Shown here piece after piece: positions 21,031 to 31,728 of a stretch of 64,000 bases of DNA; the first letter of the stretch is position 1; each line of letters starts with the position of its first letter. The DNA lies in NCBI RefSeq assembly GCF_034140825.1, contig NC_089041.1, forward strand, positions 26,425,501-26,489,500. Direction: 5' to 3'. The notes beneath the pieces are model-generated. The model was not told the DNA's origin and ran no database searches. It saw only the letters and a program-made list of their open reading frames with translations. This stretch comes from Oryza sativa Japonica Group. Lineage: Eukaryota > Streptophyta > Magnoliopsida > Poales > Poaceae. A program made the position numbers and the translations under genes.

Positions 21031-21268
21031 GAATTATAATAACGTAATTACATGTAAGTTACAGTCATAATACACATTATACAGTTATATTATACATGTC
21101 TTGCGGCATTTTTTTTAATCAAATGTTATATAGCAGTACCTTAATTAGTGGATATACGGTATGAAGCCAATGCAAAAACTACTGCGTAATATACTTCGAA
21201 CCAACGGTAACAATCTTAATTTGTCTTTGCGCATACAAGAAGTAGAATTAATCTACCGCCGTGGCACA

Positions 21269-22140
21269 TCACACAAACGCCATTACGACGAGGATGACGA
21301 CCACAACTAAAATAAAAACAAGGGCCTCCATCTTTTCGCGCTGCTGAAAAAAAGGCATATACAAGAGGTTAATTAAATTAACGCTTAATCAATTCAAACC
21401 TAACTAAATGGCTGAAAAAAAAGGCACATACAAGAGGTTAAATTAACGCGTAATCAATTCAAACCTAACTAAAGGCTAAAAACAAGCAAATTATTTTGAA
21501 AAGAAATTCGTTTTTGTTTTTAACAGATGAGTTGCACACGGCCGAGCTGAGTTAATTAGTTACTTACCGTGAGGAGAGATCCTTGACCATCGGAGTTGCT
21601 TACACCAGTGCGAGTTCGCGTCGTCGTCGTCGGCGGCGGCGGCGGCGGAGGAGGAGGAGGGTTCTCGTTTGCATCTCCACACGGCGGCGGCCCCAGCCGC
21701 GCCGCCGCCTTCGCCGCTGCGTACTGGCGCTCGTCGTCGAAGAAGGCCCCCATCCCGGTGTGGTACCAGTACTCGCCCACCCGTCCCTCGCGCCGCGAGT
21801 ACCCGCCACGGCGGGTCCGCGACATCGGTAGTCGCGAGGAGACGGCGGGCCAGCCTCCGCCGGCGGCGGCGGCGGCGACGATGGCGCCGTGGCTGGTGAC
21901 GACAACGACGCGGCACGGCGCCCGGCAGATGCAGCAGCGGCGGTTGTTCTGGAAGACGCGGATGTGGAGGGCGCATCCGGCGCAGACGTCGCCGTGGCCG
22001 CACGGCCCGATCGCCGCCCACTCCAGAGGCTCCATGCACACCACGCAGCTGCTGGTGGTGGCGCCGCCGACGTCGATGACGACGTCGTGGCTGTGATCGC
22101 CGGCGGCGCCGGCGCCGCCGTTGCCGTCGAGCGGCGGCAT
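21269..22140 (-). CDS. Hel2/ZNF598-like RING protein with C-terminal membrane helix, copy 2
   Basis: Two exons on the minus strand: 22140-21568 (donor ACG/gtaagt) and 21343-21269 (acceptor ttcag), 215 aa. I chose the ATG at 22140 because its MPPLDGNGGAG start aligns with MAQLDGNS of copy 1. An in-frame ATG at 22170 would add 10 residues. The RING is CVVCMEPLEWAAIGPCGHGD, then CAGC and CCIC, followed by the EGRVGEYWYHTGMGAFFDDE segment and a polyproline run. Exon 2 encodes QREKMEALVFILVVVVILVV and ends MAFV, one hydrophobic helix. The helix sequence differs from copy 1 although the exon structure and phase 0 are kept. The intron holds a ~70-bp tandem duplication. Function is inferred as for copy 1. 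Confidence 0.85.
21346..21479 (-). repeat. Tandem duplication in the intron of RING gene 2
   Basis: Two near-identical ~65-70-bp units share tacaagaggtta and taatcaattcaaacctaact. They lie close to the splice acceptor of exon 2. Confidence 0.8.
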
Positions 22141-22424
22141 TGCGAATTGCGGGGAGGGCAAGGCCAACACGCGCGTACGTGTAACCGTACGTGAGAGATT
22201 GCCGGGCTCGAGTTGATCGTACGTAGCTAGGTTTCCATGTAGGCTACGTCGTCGTTTGAGCTATCCATTAATTAAAGCCCACCAAATCAAACGACGAGTC
22301 TCATCTTTTCTCTTATACCTATTCTTATCAGCTAAAATTTAAATTTTCAACTTTAAATTCAAAGCTAATTTTAAGTGTTTTTTCGTTGAAATTTTTTTTA
22401 GCCTATGCTTTTAGATTGCTAAGA

Positions 22425-22650
22425 GCAAGTTTAATAGTATAGCCCACTCCAATTCATTTATAGCCAATTCATACCATAGTTGCTTACTATATTATTAATA
22501 TATGGACCCACATGTCATACACATATTGCGTCTTGGAGTCCGCGCTGCAGCTGACTACATATCTATAATCCACTGCTCTTCTCTCTTATCTTTTATCTCA
22601 TTAAAATATGTTTATAGCTGGCTAATAGTCTGCTATTGTACCTGCTCTAA
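22425..22650. mobile_element. MITE with AGAGCA ends
   Basis: Starts near agagcaagtttaatagtata and ends near gtctgctattgtacctgctct, an inverted pair. The interior includes the cacatgtcatacac type of sequence common in this rice family. Similar copies occur at about 51765-52200 and 56845-57065. Confidence 0.65.
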
Positions 22651-22799
22651 AAACACATATATAAAAGTTTTATTTACAAATTATTTTTTGTTTGCAAATA
22701 TGCAGTTTCGCGTGAATAAACGAAGCGATGCCCCCCCCCCAAAAAAAATCTTTATGGGATTTGTGACAGTACGTCCGTATAATAGCAATCTAATCTCTA

Positions 22800-23264
22800 C
22801 TATCTCTATTTCATATTATAAGTCGTTTTAATTTTCCCTTTAATTAAACTTTTTTAAAGTTTGACCAATTTCATAGAAAAATATAGTACTCCCTCTATCC
22901 CAGAATATAAGAAGTTTTAGAGTTGGACACAGTTATTAAGAAAGTAGGTAGAAGTGAATGGTAGAGGATTGTGATTGGATGAGTACTCGAGGTAGGTGGG
23001 AAAAATGAATGGTGGAGGGTTGTGATTGTTCGGAAAGAGAATGTTGGTGAAGACGTTGTTATATTTTGGGACAAATCTTAAGGGCTAAAAGTTGTTATAT
23101 TTTGGGACGGAGAGAGTACTATTTTTAACACAAAACAAACATGTTATCAAAATATATGTTAGATTTAATAAAATTAATACGATGTTTTGGTTGTTGCTAA
23201 TTTTTTCTATAAAGTTAGTCAAATTAAACAAAATTTGACTATAAAATTATCAAAACAACTTATA
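22800..23264. mobile_element. Worn MITE interrupted by another MITE
   Basis: The left end, tatctctatttcatattata with agtcgttttaatttt, is mirrored near 23240-23262 by caaaacaacttata. A second MITE (22889-23116) sits inside it, and the right terminus abuts the next MITE at 23265. Confidence 0.55.
22889..23116. mobile_element. Stowaway-like MITE inside an older MITE
   Basis: Ends ctccctctatcccagaatat and atattttgggacggagagag, with TA on both sides. Confidence 0.75.
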
Positions 23265-23648
23265 CTCCCTCCGTTTCGTAATGTAAGACTTTCTAGTATT
23301 ATCCATATTCATATAGATGTTAATGAATCTAGACATATACTCCCTTCGTTTCAAAATGTTTGACACCGTTGACTTTTTAGCACATGTTTGACCATTCGTC
23401 TTATTAAAAAAATTTGTAAAATATGTAAAACTATATGTGTACATGAAAGTATATTTAACTATGAATCAAATTATATGAAAAGAATAAATAATTACTTAAA
23501 TTTTTTGAATAAGACGAATGGTCAAACACGTACTAAAAAGTCAACGGAGTCAAATATTTTGAAACGGAGGGAGTATATGTTTAGATTCATTAACATCTAT
23601 ATGAATTTGGGCAATGCTAGAATGACTTACATTATGGAACGGATGAAG
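23265..23648. mobile_element. Stowaway MITE (outer), split by 23340-23573
   Basis: The left half (ctccctccgtttcgtaatgtaagact...) and right half (...atgacttacattatggaac ggatgaag) are inverted copies, separated by a complete second MITE. The flanking dinucleotide is TA. Confidence 0.85.
23340..23573. mobile_element. Stowaway MITE (inner)
   Basis: Ends ctcccttcgtttcaaaatgt and attttgaaacggagggag. Long inverted arms contain gttgactttttagcacatgt and its inverse. TA flanks. The same family occurs at 62410-62640. Confidence 0.88.
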
Positions 23649-24370
23649 TAATATAAAACGAATAGAGCTTTATTATCGATCCGTCGTAGTGTCGTAGAAC
23701 AACCATCTGATTGGAGACTGTTGATGACTTAAATTACTTGCGGTAGCATATACCCGGCTTATTGGAGAAATCCGAAAGAGAAACAAAAGTTCTTTTACAA
23801 ATCAAAACCAAGTCTAGATGAGAAGATTACACTACACCATCGTGAAGTAGCAATGACATCATTTCACAAACACGTTTAAAGTAACTGTAGATCTGTAGTA
23901 GTACAGTTCTAAGCCTTGTCCGATCCATTCAAATTTGAGAGTACTTAGCTATCCATTTGAACAATGTCACTTTCAGTTTGTTTATCACTACTCCAGTATG
24001 ACTATCACAAGTTAGTCTGGATAACCTCTGTTCCGTACTTCCGTAGTGTCTTTCATTGTTTCTATATATGTTATCTTGGCTGTGTGTTACTCTGTTTTTG
24101 AATGTGAGAAGTACCAGAGGAGAGGAATGAAAGCCCTGCTTGCCCAATCGCATTTTGTTGGTCCCATGCCACTTCTCGATCCTTCAAGGCATGAGTGCAT
24201 AACGATGCTGAATCAATTCAGAGGTCGGGCTTGTTCAATCAAATAAACCTTACTAAATAACTGTACCATTGCATTTTTTTTTCAAACTCTACGAAAATTG
24301 GATAATTCTGAAACCTTGCACTCACAAAAACTACACCAAAAATTGATAAGTATGTGTTCGCGAAAAAAAT

Positions 24371-24442
24371 GGTAAGGTGTCAAAGCAAACCTCTTTTTAT
24401 TCAAAACGGTAAGGTGTCAAAGCAAACCTCTTTTTATTCAAC
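24371..24442 (+). repeat. Tandem duplication of 37 bp
   Basis: Two copies of a unit starting ggtaaggtgtcaaagcaaac, at 24371 and 24408. Confidence 0.85.
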
Positions 24443-24534
24443 ACCATCATATTTTTTTTATCTAATCAAAGATTGGGAATTCCATTTTTTTAAAGGAAGG
24501 GAATTCCAATATTTGACTCCATTAATAAATGGTA

Positions 24535-24665
24535 CTCCCTCCGTCTCATTTTAAGTGTAACCAAAGTTTCCGCGACTTTGATCGTCAATCTTATTTGATT
24601 TTTTTTATAATTTGTATTTTTATTATTATAAGATGATAAAATATAAATAGTAGTTTATAATGTCA
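24535..24665. mobile_element. Partial Stowaway-like MITE
   Basis: A clear left end (ctccctccgtctcattttaa) follows TA. The opposite end is not recognisable. Confidence 0.45.
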
Positions 24666-25158
24666 AGATATTCCCATATAATTTTGCAGCAAGGGTTCAC
24701 ATATTCTGCATGGGTAGTTTTTTTTACAGGAAACAGTGAACTCTAGACGAGCTCAATTTATAGAATCTTCAACTTTAAATACAATGCAAATGGTTTCAAC
24801 AAAAATCTAAGGATTTTTTTAAACGTTTGTAATAATGACATCTATCAGTACTCCACCAAATTTCAACTTTAAATTTATTTTTGAGATATTTCAACTTTAA
24901 AATTGATGTGTAAATTGAGAAATATATAAGATTTGCGTATGAATAATTTCAAACAGTTAAAAAATAATTTCAAATGTGTAAAGTATTCATATGTCATCCA
25001 AAAGGGGTAACAAATCTTTCCTCTATCGCTGCATGAAACCAACAGTGATGCAACTGCACTACATACTATACATATGTATGTAGAACTGGACGATATTTAT
25101 GTCCATACGACCATACAGATATATAGAGTATAAACAAACAAAAAATTACCGCCGTGGA

Positions 25159-26439
25159 TCAAGATAAAAATGACATTCCGGCGACGAAGAATACCCCAAT
25201 TATGAACAGACCAAACAGCCCGATAGCCTGACATTGTAAAAAAAAGCATCAAGGATTAATGCAATTATCACGCTTAACTCCAGCATAATTAAACTAAAAT
25301 CCCTAAACAAAATGTTGAAAACATATTGATTCTTTGAACGAATTGCATTGAACATACAGAGTTACTTCCTTCGTTTCACAATGTAAGTCATTTTAGCATT
25401 TTCCACATTCATATTGATGTTGATGAATCTAGACTGACTTACATTGTGAAATGGAAGAAGTAATTAATAAACGGGCGATACCACAAAACCATATACCGTT
25501 ACAACGGAATAGTTGATGTCAATATAATACCGTAGGTATCACATATCATGATACTCCGTGGTTATCTCTGATACCAAACATAATAGCCCGTAGGTATCTG
25601 ATTTGATAGCTAGGTATATATCATGTTGAACTAGACATGATGCCCTCATTGATCATCATGACGTCAATTATTTTGTTGGAGTGGTATTCCGTTATCATGA
25701 TATCAACTATTTCGTTGAAATGATGTACCGTTAATAAATTACTTACTGTGCCATCACATTGTTGGTCAGGAGGATCACGGCGAGCTCGTCGGCCATCGGA
25801 GTTGCCCACACCGGTGCGAAGTGGCGGCGGCGGCGGTGGAGGGTTCTCGTTTGCATCTCCACTGGGCTGTGGCGGCGGCGGCGGCGGCGGCCCTAACTGC
25901 GCCGCCGCCTTCGCCGCCTCGTACTGGCGCTCGTCGTCGAAGAAGGCCTCCATGCCGGCGTGGTACCAGTACTCGCCCACGCGTCCCTCGACCTGCGAGT
26001 ACCCGCCACCGGTCCGCGACCTCGGTAGCCGCGAGGAGACGGCGGGCCAGCCGCCGCCGCCGGCGGCGGCGATGGCGTCGGGGTTGGTGACGACGACGAC
26101 GCGGCACGGCGATCGGCAGATGCAGCAGAGGCGGTTGTTCTGGAAGACGCGGATGTGGAGCGCGCATCCGGCGCAGACCTCGCCGTGGCCGCACGGCCCG
26201 ATCGCCGCCCACTCCAGGGTCTCCATGCACACCGCGCAGCTTCGGCGGCCGCCGGCGGCGGCGGCGGCGGCGGCGGCGTCGATGTCGATGACGTGGCTGT
26301 GGTGGTCGTCGTCGTTCGTCAGGTGAGGCTGTGCCGTGGTTGGTCGCGCCGGAGACGACGAGCACGCGGCGGCGGTGGCAGCGGCGTTCTCCACGTGGAC
26401 ATGGTCATCGTCGTCGTCGTTCGCGTCAAATTTTGGCAT
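25159..26439 (-). CDS. Hel2/ZNF598-like RING protein with C-terminal membrane helix, copy 3
   Basis: Two exons on the minus strand: 26439-25747 (donor ACA/gtaagt) and 25227-25159 (acceptor tgtcag), 253 aa. The N-terminus is longer than in copies 1 and 2 (acidic MPKFDANDDDDDH, then Ala/His-rich) before the shared HSHVIDID start. The RING is CAVCMETLEWAAIGPCGHGE, then CAGC and CCIC, followed by EGRVGEYWYHAGMEAFFDDE and two polyproline runs. Exon 2 encodes AIGLFGLFIIGVFFVAGMSF and LS, again one C-terminal helix. Its first exon ends in the same place as in the other copies (phase 0 after a short RDPPDQ-type tail), showing common descent. The intron contains a MITE (25365-25460). It is divergent from the small gene at 26898, with a 458-bp shared upstream region. 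Confidence 0.85.
25365..25460. mobile_element. Short Stowaway MITE in the intron of RING gene 3
   Basis: Ends cttccttcgtttcacaatgt and acattgtgaaatggaagaag, inverted, with TA on both sides. Confidence 0.8.
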
Positions 26440-26897
26440 ATCCGGTCAACGAGATTAGAGATGAGCTCGTAACTGAGCAGGCGATATATGCGTGCGTATA
26501 TACGTATCGTCGAACTTGTACCGGACCTGTACGAATTTTGAGAGGTTCGTTATACATTTTTTTAAAAAATTTACATAGGAGTAATTATTTATCTACTTGT
26601 AGATGAGCCCATAACTACTATACGTACGTATATTCGCGTGCAACGCGCACTCACGAGCCAACCAAAAACCAAGTTTCATTTTGTAGCTAGCTACCACCCT
26701 TGCACGTAAAAAAAGCGTTCAAATTCAAAGTTCAAACCTGAAAACGAATACGTATGCAGCTTCAGCTTTAACCTTTATTACTACTACCGCTGCTGCATCC
26801 CTCGCTTGTGAACTGTGATATCTTGTCGCCCACTTACGCCTACACAACCACACAACAAACTCCTCCATCCTGCCAAGAACGAACGCTCCTGCACCCC
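26440..26897. promoter_or_regulatory. Shared upstream region of two divergent genes
   Basis: 458 bp separates the start codons of RING gene 3 (-) and the small membrane gene (+). It contains gtacgta-rich tracts near 26490 and 26625. No clear TATA box was found on either strand. Confidence 0.4.
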
Positions 26898-27557
26898 ATG
26901 TCTCTTCCCAAGAGCAGCGCGGACATGGCGGCGCACGTCGACGGCGAGTGCCCGGCGCGCGGCGGCACCGCGGCGGCGTCCGCGCGAGCCGCGCCGCCCT
27001 CCTCCAGCCGCCGCCGCCGCCGCTACTGCAACGGCGTCTACCTGGTACGTACGCTATCAGCTATCTACGCAACACAACCACACCTGCTGTGTTCTTTAAG
27101 TCCAAGTTCTAAGTCTCACTCTATCGTTTACCAAACGGTGCGTGTTTTAAAAAAAATTCTATAGAAAAGTTGTTTCTTTTAAAAAAAATTATATTGATCA
27201 ATTTAAAAGTTTTTTTTAAGCTAATAACTAATTAATTACGTATTAATCTATTACTCCGTTTTAGTTTTTAACCCTCACCTAAGAACACAGCCGATAATTA
27301 TTCCATCGGTTCTTGATCTGCATCATATCGGTGGGTGGCCGGGTTGATCATAGTTCGATTTGCAGGGTTTCTTGGTGTTCATCGTGCTGTTCGGCTTCAT
27401 CATGGGCGCTCTGGTGGCGGAATCGATGGGGAATCGTCGCGGGAAGGTGGTGGTGATGGTGCTGTGCCCTCTGACGTTTGTGTTCTTCGGAGCTTGTATG
27501 TTTCACATGGAGTGGACTACTGCCGTTATCAACCATGAGCTGGAGATGATGGTTTGA
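26898..27557 (+). CDS. Small two-helix membrane protein of unknown function
   Basis: Two exons, 26898-27044 and 27366-27557 (donor CTG/gtacgt, acceptor tttgcag), 112 aa. Residues 1-49 are hydrophilic and end in a basic SSSRRRRRRYCNGVYL stretch. Residues 50-68 (GFLVFIVLFGFIMGALVA) and about 77-94 (GKVVVMVLCPLTFVFFGA) are hydrophobic, separated by a short basic loop (MGNRRGK). A short tail ends HELEMMV. The reading frame is continuous across the splice and G+C drops from exon 1 to exon 2, as in many grass genes. An upstream in-frame ATG at 26808 would add 30 residues. I do not recognise the family. A role beside the divergent RING protein is only a guess from position. Confidence 0.7.
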
Positions 27558-27609
27558 TCGATCGATCGATAGGGCAAGCAGTTTAATTACAAGTTTGGTA
27601 GTGCTACGT

Positions 27610-27720
27610 AGTGCTAGTTTCAGGCAAGCAGCGTACCTTGTAATTTTGCAAGTAGCTTCAGGCAAACAAAGTGTTGGTTTGGTATAGTGCTACGTAGTGC
27701 TAGTTTCAGGCAAGCAGCTA
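27610..27720 (+). repeat. Short direct repeats after the small membrane gene
   Basis: gtgctagtttcaggcaagcag occurs twice (about 27608 and 27698). The accttgtaattttgcaagta block near 27634 recurs past the MITE at about 29284, so local duplications preceded or accompanied the insertion. Confidence 0.65.
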
Positions 27721-29283
27721 CTTCCTTCGTTTCAGATTATAACACTTTCTAGCATTGTCCACATTCATATATATATTAATAAATCTAGACATATTGTTGA
27801 CGAAAAAATCGAACACACTGGCCTGGGAGATCTGCTTAACTCCTGTGTAGGTCCAAAGATTAATGAGATGCGGGCGTGCCAGTCAGTTTGATCCTGCAAC
27901 TGACAAGATATGTAAACAACAGATAAAACAGTCGATCGGCTGACAAGCCGATGTAGTGATTCCAGCCGATGTCGATAATAGCCGATGCCGATACCAGCCG
28001 ATAGCGATAGGGTTTAAGCAATCGGCTATATGTCCAATGTAGATGATGATATAAAGGCAATCGGCTGTTGATAATAAAGTATAACAACAATATAGTCCAG
28101 TATAAACCAATTGGCTAACAATGACATGATAGAATAAGTACTGATCTGATGGTTAAAGCATACATCGGCTGGAGGTCTGTTGTCATAAAATCCACAAGAT
28201 TAGATTAAACGATAAAATCTTTGTTGCGATAGGCTAAATCCAATATGTATACAATCCTTATAAGCCGATGCAACGCCCAGATAACTCATCGGCTGAAACC
28301 CCGATGAAACCCTTATTGGCAGTCAAAAGCAGGCTAGAGATTATAGTTCTAAGCACGACTTAGTAGATCAAACTTAACTGATGCAGCACTAAATATGAAA
28401 AGAAACATAATCTCTAGACAATCAAGCCGTTGACTAAGTTTTCAGGGTGGTAGATGTCTAAGCTAATCTAATCTAGCAACGCGATTTAGCCGATACCGGC
28501 AGAAACCCTAAAACGAGAAGCAGCCGATAGAGCTAAATTGATATGCTAAGACTAGATTAACAGAGACATATGATAAATAGGTAGGCAAATATATCATCCA
28601 AACCAGAGCAATCCAAGAGGTCGAATGTTCTGATGCAGCCTTGAACGACGCCGAAGTAGACGATACAATTGACTGGACCGATGAAACATTGGACTTATCC
28701 CTTCGCTGGAGATCGAAAGCCGATGCAGCCCCGCGTCGGGTGCCAAGTTCCGCCGGAACGTAAAAACAAAAGTAGAAGTAAAAAGGGTGGCGATGCGCCG
28801 AATTGTATTGATCGTGAAGATAATTACATAGACCCCGAGTGTACATATTTATACCCATGGGTTGATACAAGTCCTTGTCAGACAAGAAAGAAACTATCCT
28901 AAAGATAAAAGGAAAAGATAAAGTCCTTATCGGACACTAAACACACTTTCCTAAAGATAAAATGAAACTAACAAACTATGTCTAATTAATAGATAAACTG
29001 CCATGCCGCATCCTTATTGAACTCGAACTCTTCTAGATAAGCTTCCTTTGATTGATCTGACTCCACCAAGAACACGACAGCATGGCAACTTGATGACTCC
29101 CATCGGCTGCTTCCTTCAATCGGCTGATTCCAGTACTCTAAAGCCGATATTGACTCTAAACCGATGATGACTTCGGGCTTTACCAAATTTCACTGTTAAC
29201 ACATATATGTGTGCCTAGATTCATTAATATCTATATGAATGTGGATAATGCTAGAAAGTTTTATAACTTGAAACGGAGGTAGT
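27721..29283. mobile_element. Stowaway MITE split by a solo LTR
   Basis: The left arm (27721-27794) begins cttccttcgtttcagattat. The right arm (29202-29283) ends ttgaaacggaggtag. They are inverted copies containing tgtccacattcatata. A 1,407-bp LTR sits at the loop. TA flanks. Confidence 0.82.
27795..29201 (-). mobile_element. Solo LTR (family uncertain, probably Ty3/gypsy) inside a MITE
   Basis: 1,407 bp from TGTTGACG to ...TTAACA with an exact 5-bp duplication, catat, at 27790-27794 and 29202-29206. Many copies of gccgatg/atcggct motifs occur, a habit of some rice LTR families. A TATAAATA stretch read on the minus strand near 28845 suggests minus orientation. No internal region or second LTR is present, as after LTR-LTR recombination. 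Fossil. Confidence 0.83.
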
Positions 29284-29989
29284 ACCTCATAATTTTGCAA
29301 GTAGTTTCAGGCAAACATAGTAGTGTTGGTTTTCAACTAGTACCTCATAATTTTGGTAGGACAGTATCAATCCTCACTCTCCAGGTAGCAGAGAGTCTCC
29401 TGGTGTTCTTCTCCATTTCTAAGTGTTGTTAATTCTGTCATCCATGTGATGAGACGGGTTTAATCTGATCTCTGCAACTTATAGTCCGATTGGATGAATG
29501 GTTCGTTTGTTGATGAGTGTTTGTGTTACAAGTTTGCAACGCCAGAATCTTCTTTCCGATGAGCTCCAAGCCTTCACACACATTCACATTTCACAGCCTC
29601 GCATCGCATGAGCGGATGAGCCTCTGCACGCTGCTGAACCAGCAGCCTTTACCCGCTTGGCCGCTTCTGCCACTTTCACAGGAGGTTCAGTGCAAGTGCA
29701 AGTGCAGGCCGTCCTGAATGCAACGGCTGCATTGCATAGAGACGCTTTAATTTGCCGTGTGTCCGAACAGAGGCAATGATCTGGGGTACACTATCGACGG
29801 CGAAAAAGCGCCTCCTTCTCTCTTGCAGCGACATGCACTACCAGCTTAGCTAGCTGCTGCCTGTTGATGATCGTTGGAAGTATTCGATCGGTACCTTTCT
29901 TCTTTTTCTAGTGTCTGCTTTGATGCATTTGACCAAAAAACACCCAAAAGACCCCAGGAAACAGCGGTGACCGTGAGAGCTAGTAGTTA
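29284..29989. other. Gene-free stretch
   Basis: Moderate G+C DNA. The 66-codon frame at 29517-29717 has no recognisable features. No gene supported. Confidence 0.45.
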
Positions 29990-30109
29990 CTCCCTCCGTC
30001 TAAAAAATGGATAGAATGTGACACATCCTATAATAAATAAAAATTTGTCCAGATTCATTATCTTAGAATAGATCATATTCTATTTTAATTTGTTTTTTTA
30101 CGGAGGAAG
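29990..30109. mobile_element. Stowaway MITE
   Basis: Left end ctccctccgtctaaaaaatg, right end tttttttacggaggaag, TA on both sides. The interior is AT-rich. Confidence 0.8.
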
Positions 30110-30485
30110 TAGCTCTTATGAAGGCCATGTGTGATGTAAAAAAAAAAAGAAAAAAAAGGCCATATGTGGGAAATTCTCTCATGTTCCAAACTGTGTTATT
30201 TGTACAGATTGTACAGCATGATCAATACATGAAAACTACCGATGTATCCTCATGAAAAAGGAAATGTTTTCTTAGCCCCAATCCTTACAAATTCATAAGA
30301 CAAAAGTCCACTTATCCATCTATTTCTTCTAACAAAATCGGTGTAGAGACTGAATTTATTTTCGTCATTTTAAACTAAATCATGTTACCTAAGAAAATAA
30401 TATGATAGATCGCCCTTGCAAAAGTACCCAACAACCCAAATTACTATCCATTTATTTTAAACCCAATAAACTACATCTTAACCGG

Positions 30486-30560
30486 GCAGGGCTCTGTATA
30501 CCTTGTTACACCCTCTTATCAATATTTCTCACAAGGCAAAGCTTTTGCCTCTGTTAAAAA
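30486..30560 (+). mobile_element. Retroposon 3' tail (LINE-like)
   Basis: gggcagggctctgtatacc, then caaggcaaagcttttgcct, ending in an A-run at 30555-30562. This resembles the short 3' ends left by truncated rice LINEs. Confidence 0.45.
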
Positions 30561-30562
30561 AA

Positions 30563-30810
30563 ACCAATAAACTACCATCTAGTAATTATTTATATTAATT
30601 TTTTGAAAATGCTACTACCTCCATTGAAAACACAATAACTTAGGATACCTGCTATATTTTGAGAACGAGTAACTCCCTCCTTTCACCGAAAAGTTATTAT
30701 ATTTTGGAACGGGGTAGTAATAAAACATTCAACAAAATGTATGTGCGCTGCTGTGTTTCAAAAAAAGATAAATCCAAAAATGGTAATAATACAAATCGTA
30801 TAGCTGTAAA
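30563..30810. other. AT-rich stretch with MITE remnants
   Basis: 30610-30720 has ctacctccattgaaaaca and a facing gttattatattttggaacgg, remnants of Stowaway-like ends. No gene. Confidence 0.45.
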
Positions 30811-31469
30811 TCTTTACCTATTATAAAAGTTTGAGATGTTTTTGCCATATTATTTGGTCCATCAATTAGAATCCCAATCGCTTCCGTCGTCGTTTTTTTT
30901 TCAGCCTAAGCATATGTTTCCTTTTTTTTTTGTTCTCATGACCGTAACGCATCGTCGCCTACTATTCGTTTTTTTCGTCTCCTTTTTTTTTGATTCGTTT
31001 TGTCGTGTTTTTTTGCTGTTTTTATCCGGTTTCTTTTTCTTCATTGTTTGTTTTTTCCCGATTCGGTTTTTTTGCTAGGTCTCTTTTTCGCTTTTTTCAC
31101 CCGGTTTTTTATCTCATCCGATCTGTTGCATGCTTCCGTCACCGGACCAAACCCTTACGCCGCCGCCACTTCGATCTGTCTCCCCATGCGTTTTCTCCTT
31201 CAACTGATTGCAAAAATCGATTCTCCACTTCTCTCTCATCATTTTTCTCATGATTTCTCCTTTCGATTCGGTTTTAAATATCTAGATTTATCAGTCACTA
31301 ATTATGGTTGGCCGACCTTTTTATCCCAACTTTGTGAATTCATTTTGATTTTGGGAAAACGAAAAGATGATATTGAGTGTTCCCCGCCGACCGACACCCT
31401 TCTCCCCACCCATTGGCGAATGCCCTGATGTTTGGGTTGAGATGAGAGTAGAGGGGAGTGAGGTGGAAG

Positions 31470-31610
31470 AAGATTGCTGGTTGGCTTGTGGGGTCCACGT
31501 AGGCCCTATACTGACTCAGCCACCACGTCAACAAAACCGTTTTGCAAGATTAGGGGTTCAGGTCGTTTAAAACTCAACGACAAGATAAGGGACCTTAGAT
31601 GAACTTTTTT
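31470..31610. mobile_element. Worn MULE-type terminal region inside the Helitron
   Basis: gaccttagatgaacttttt, preceded by a ccacgtaggcc...ccaccacgtcaac...aaaaccgttt order, parallels the right terminal repeat of the MULE at 54845-56664. Only one end is visible. Confidence 0.45.
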
Positions 31611-31728
31611 GGGAGATGAAAAAACTCCAGCCTCATGGGCCTGCGCACATGACCCATAGGCAGGCGACACCGCGTGCACGCCCTCCGCCTCCCCAATCCG
31701 TCCCGTCTCCTCGCCCGCCGCCCTCGAC

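Larger units (their letters stand above)
19962..21268. other. Spacer between RING genes 1 and 2
   Basis: Contains a MITE (20172-20396), a CACTA-like end near 20699 and a tRNA-related retroposon (about 20935-21030), listed separately where supportable. No gene is seen. The 89-codon frame at 20500-20769 lacks support. Confidence 0.5.
22141..25158. other. MITE-rich spacer between RING genes 2 and 3
   Basis: 3 kb with at least five MITE-type units (22430-22650, 22800-23264 with its insert, 23265-23648 with its insert, 24535-24665) and a 37-bp tandem duplication. The 23660-24370 and 24670-25158 stretches are AT-rich without a gene I can support. Confidence 0.6.

Noticed and set aside
28508-28885. 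125-codon minus-strand frame inside the solo LTR
   Set aside because: Lies wholly in LTR sequence, no domain, no conservation visible.
30836-31428. Phe-rich open frames suggesting a membrane protein
   Set aside because: They arise from T-runs inside the Helitron and have no consistent frame or conserved motif.
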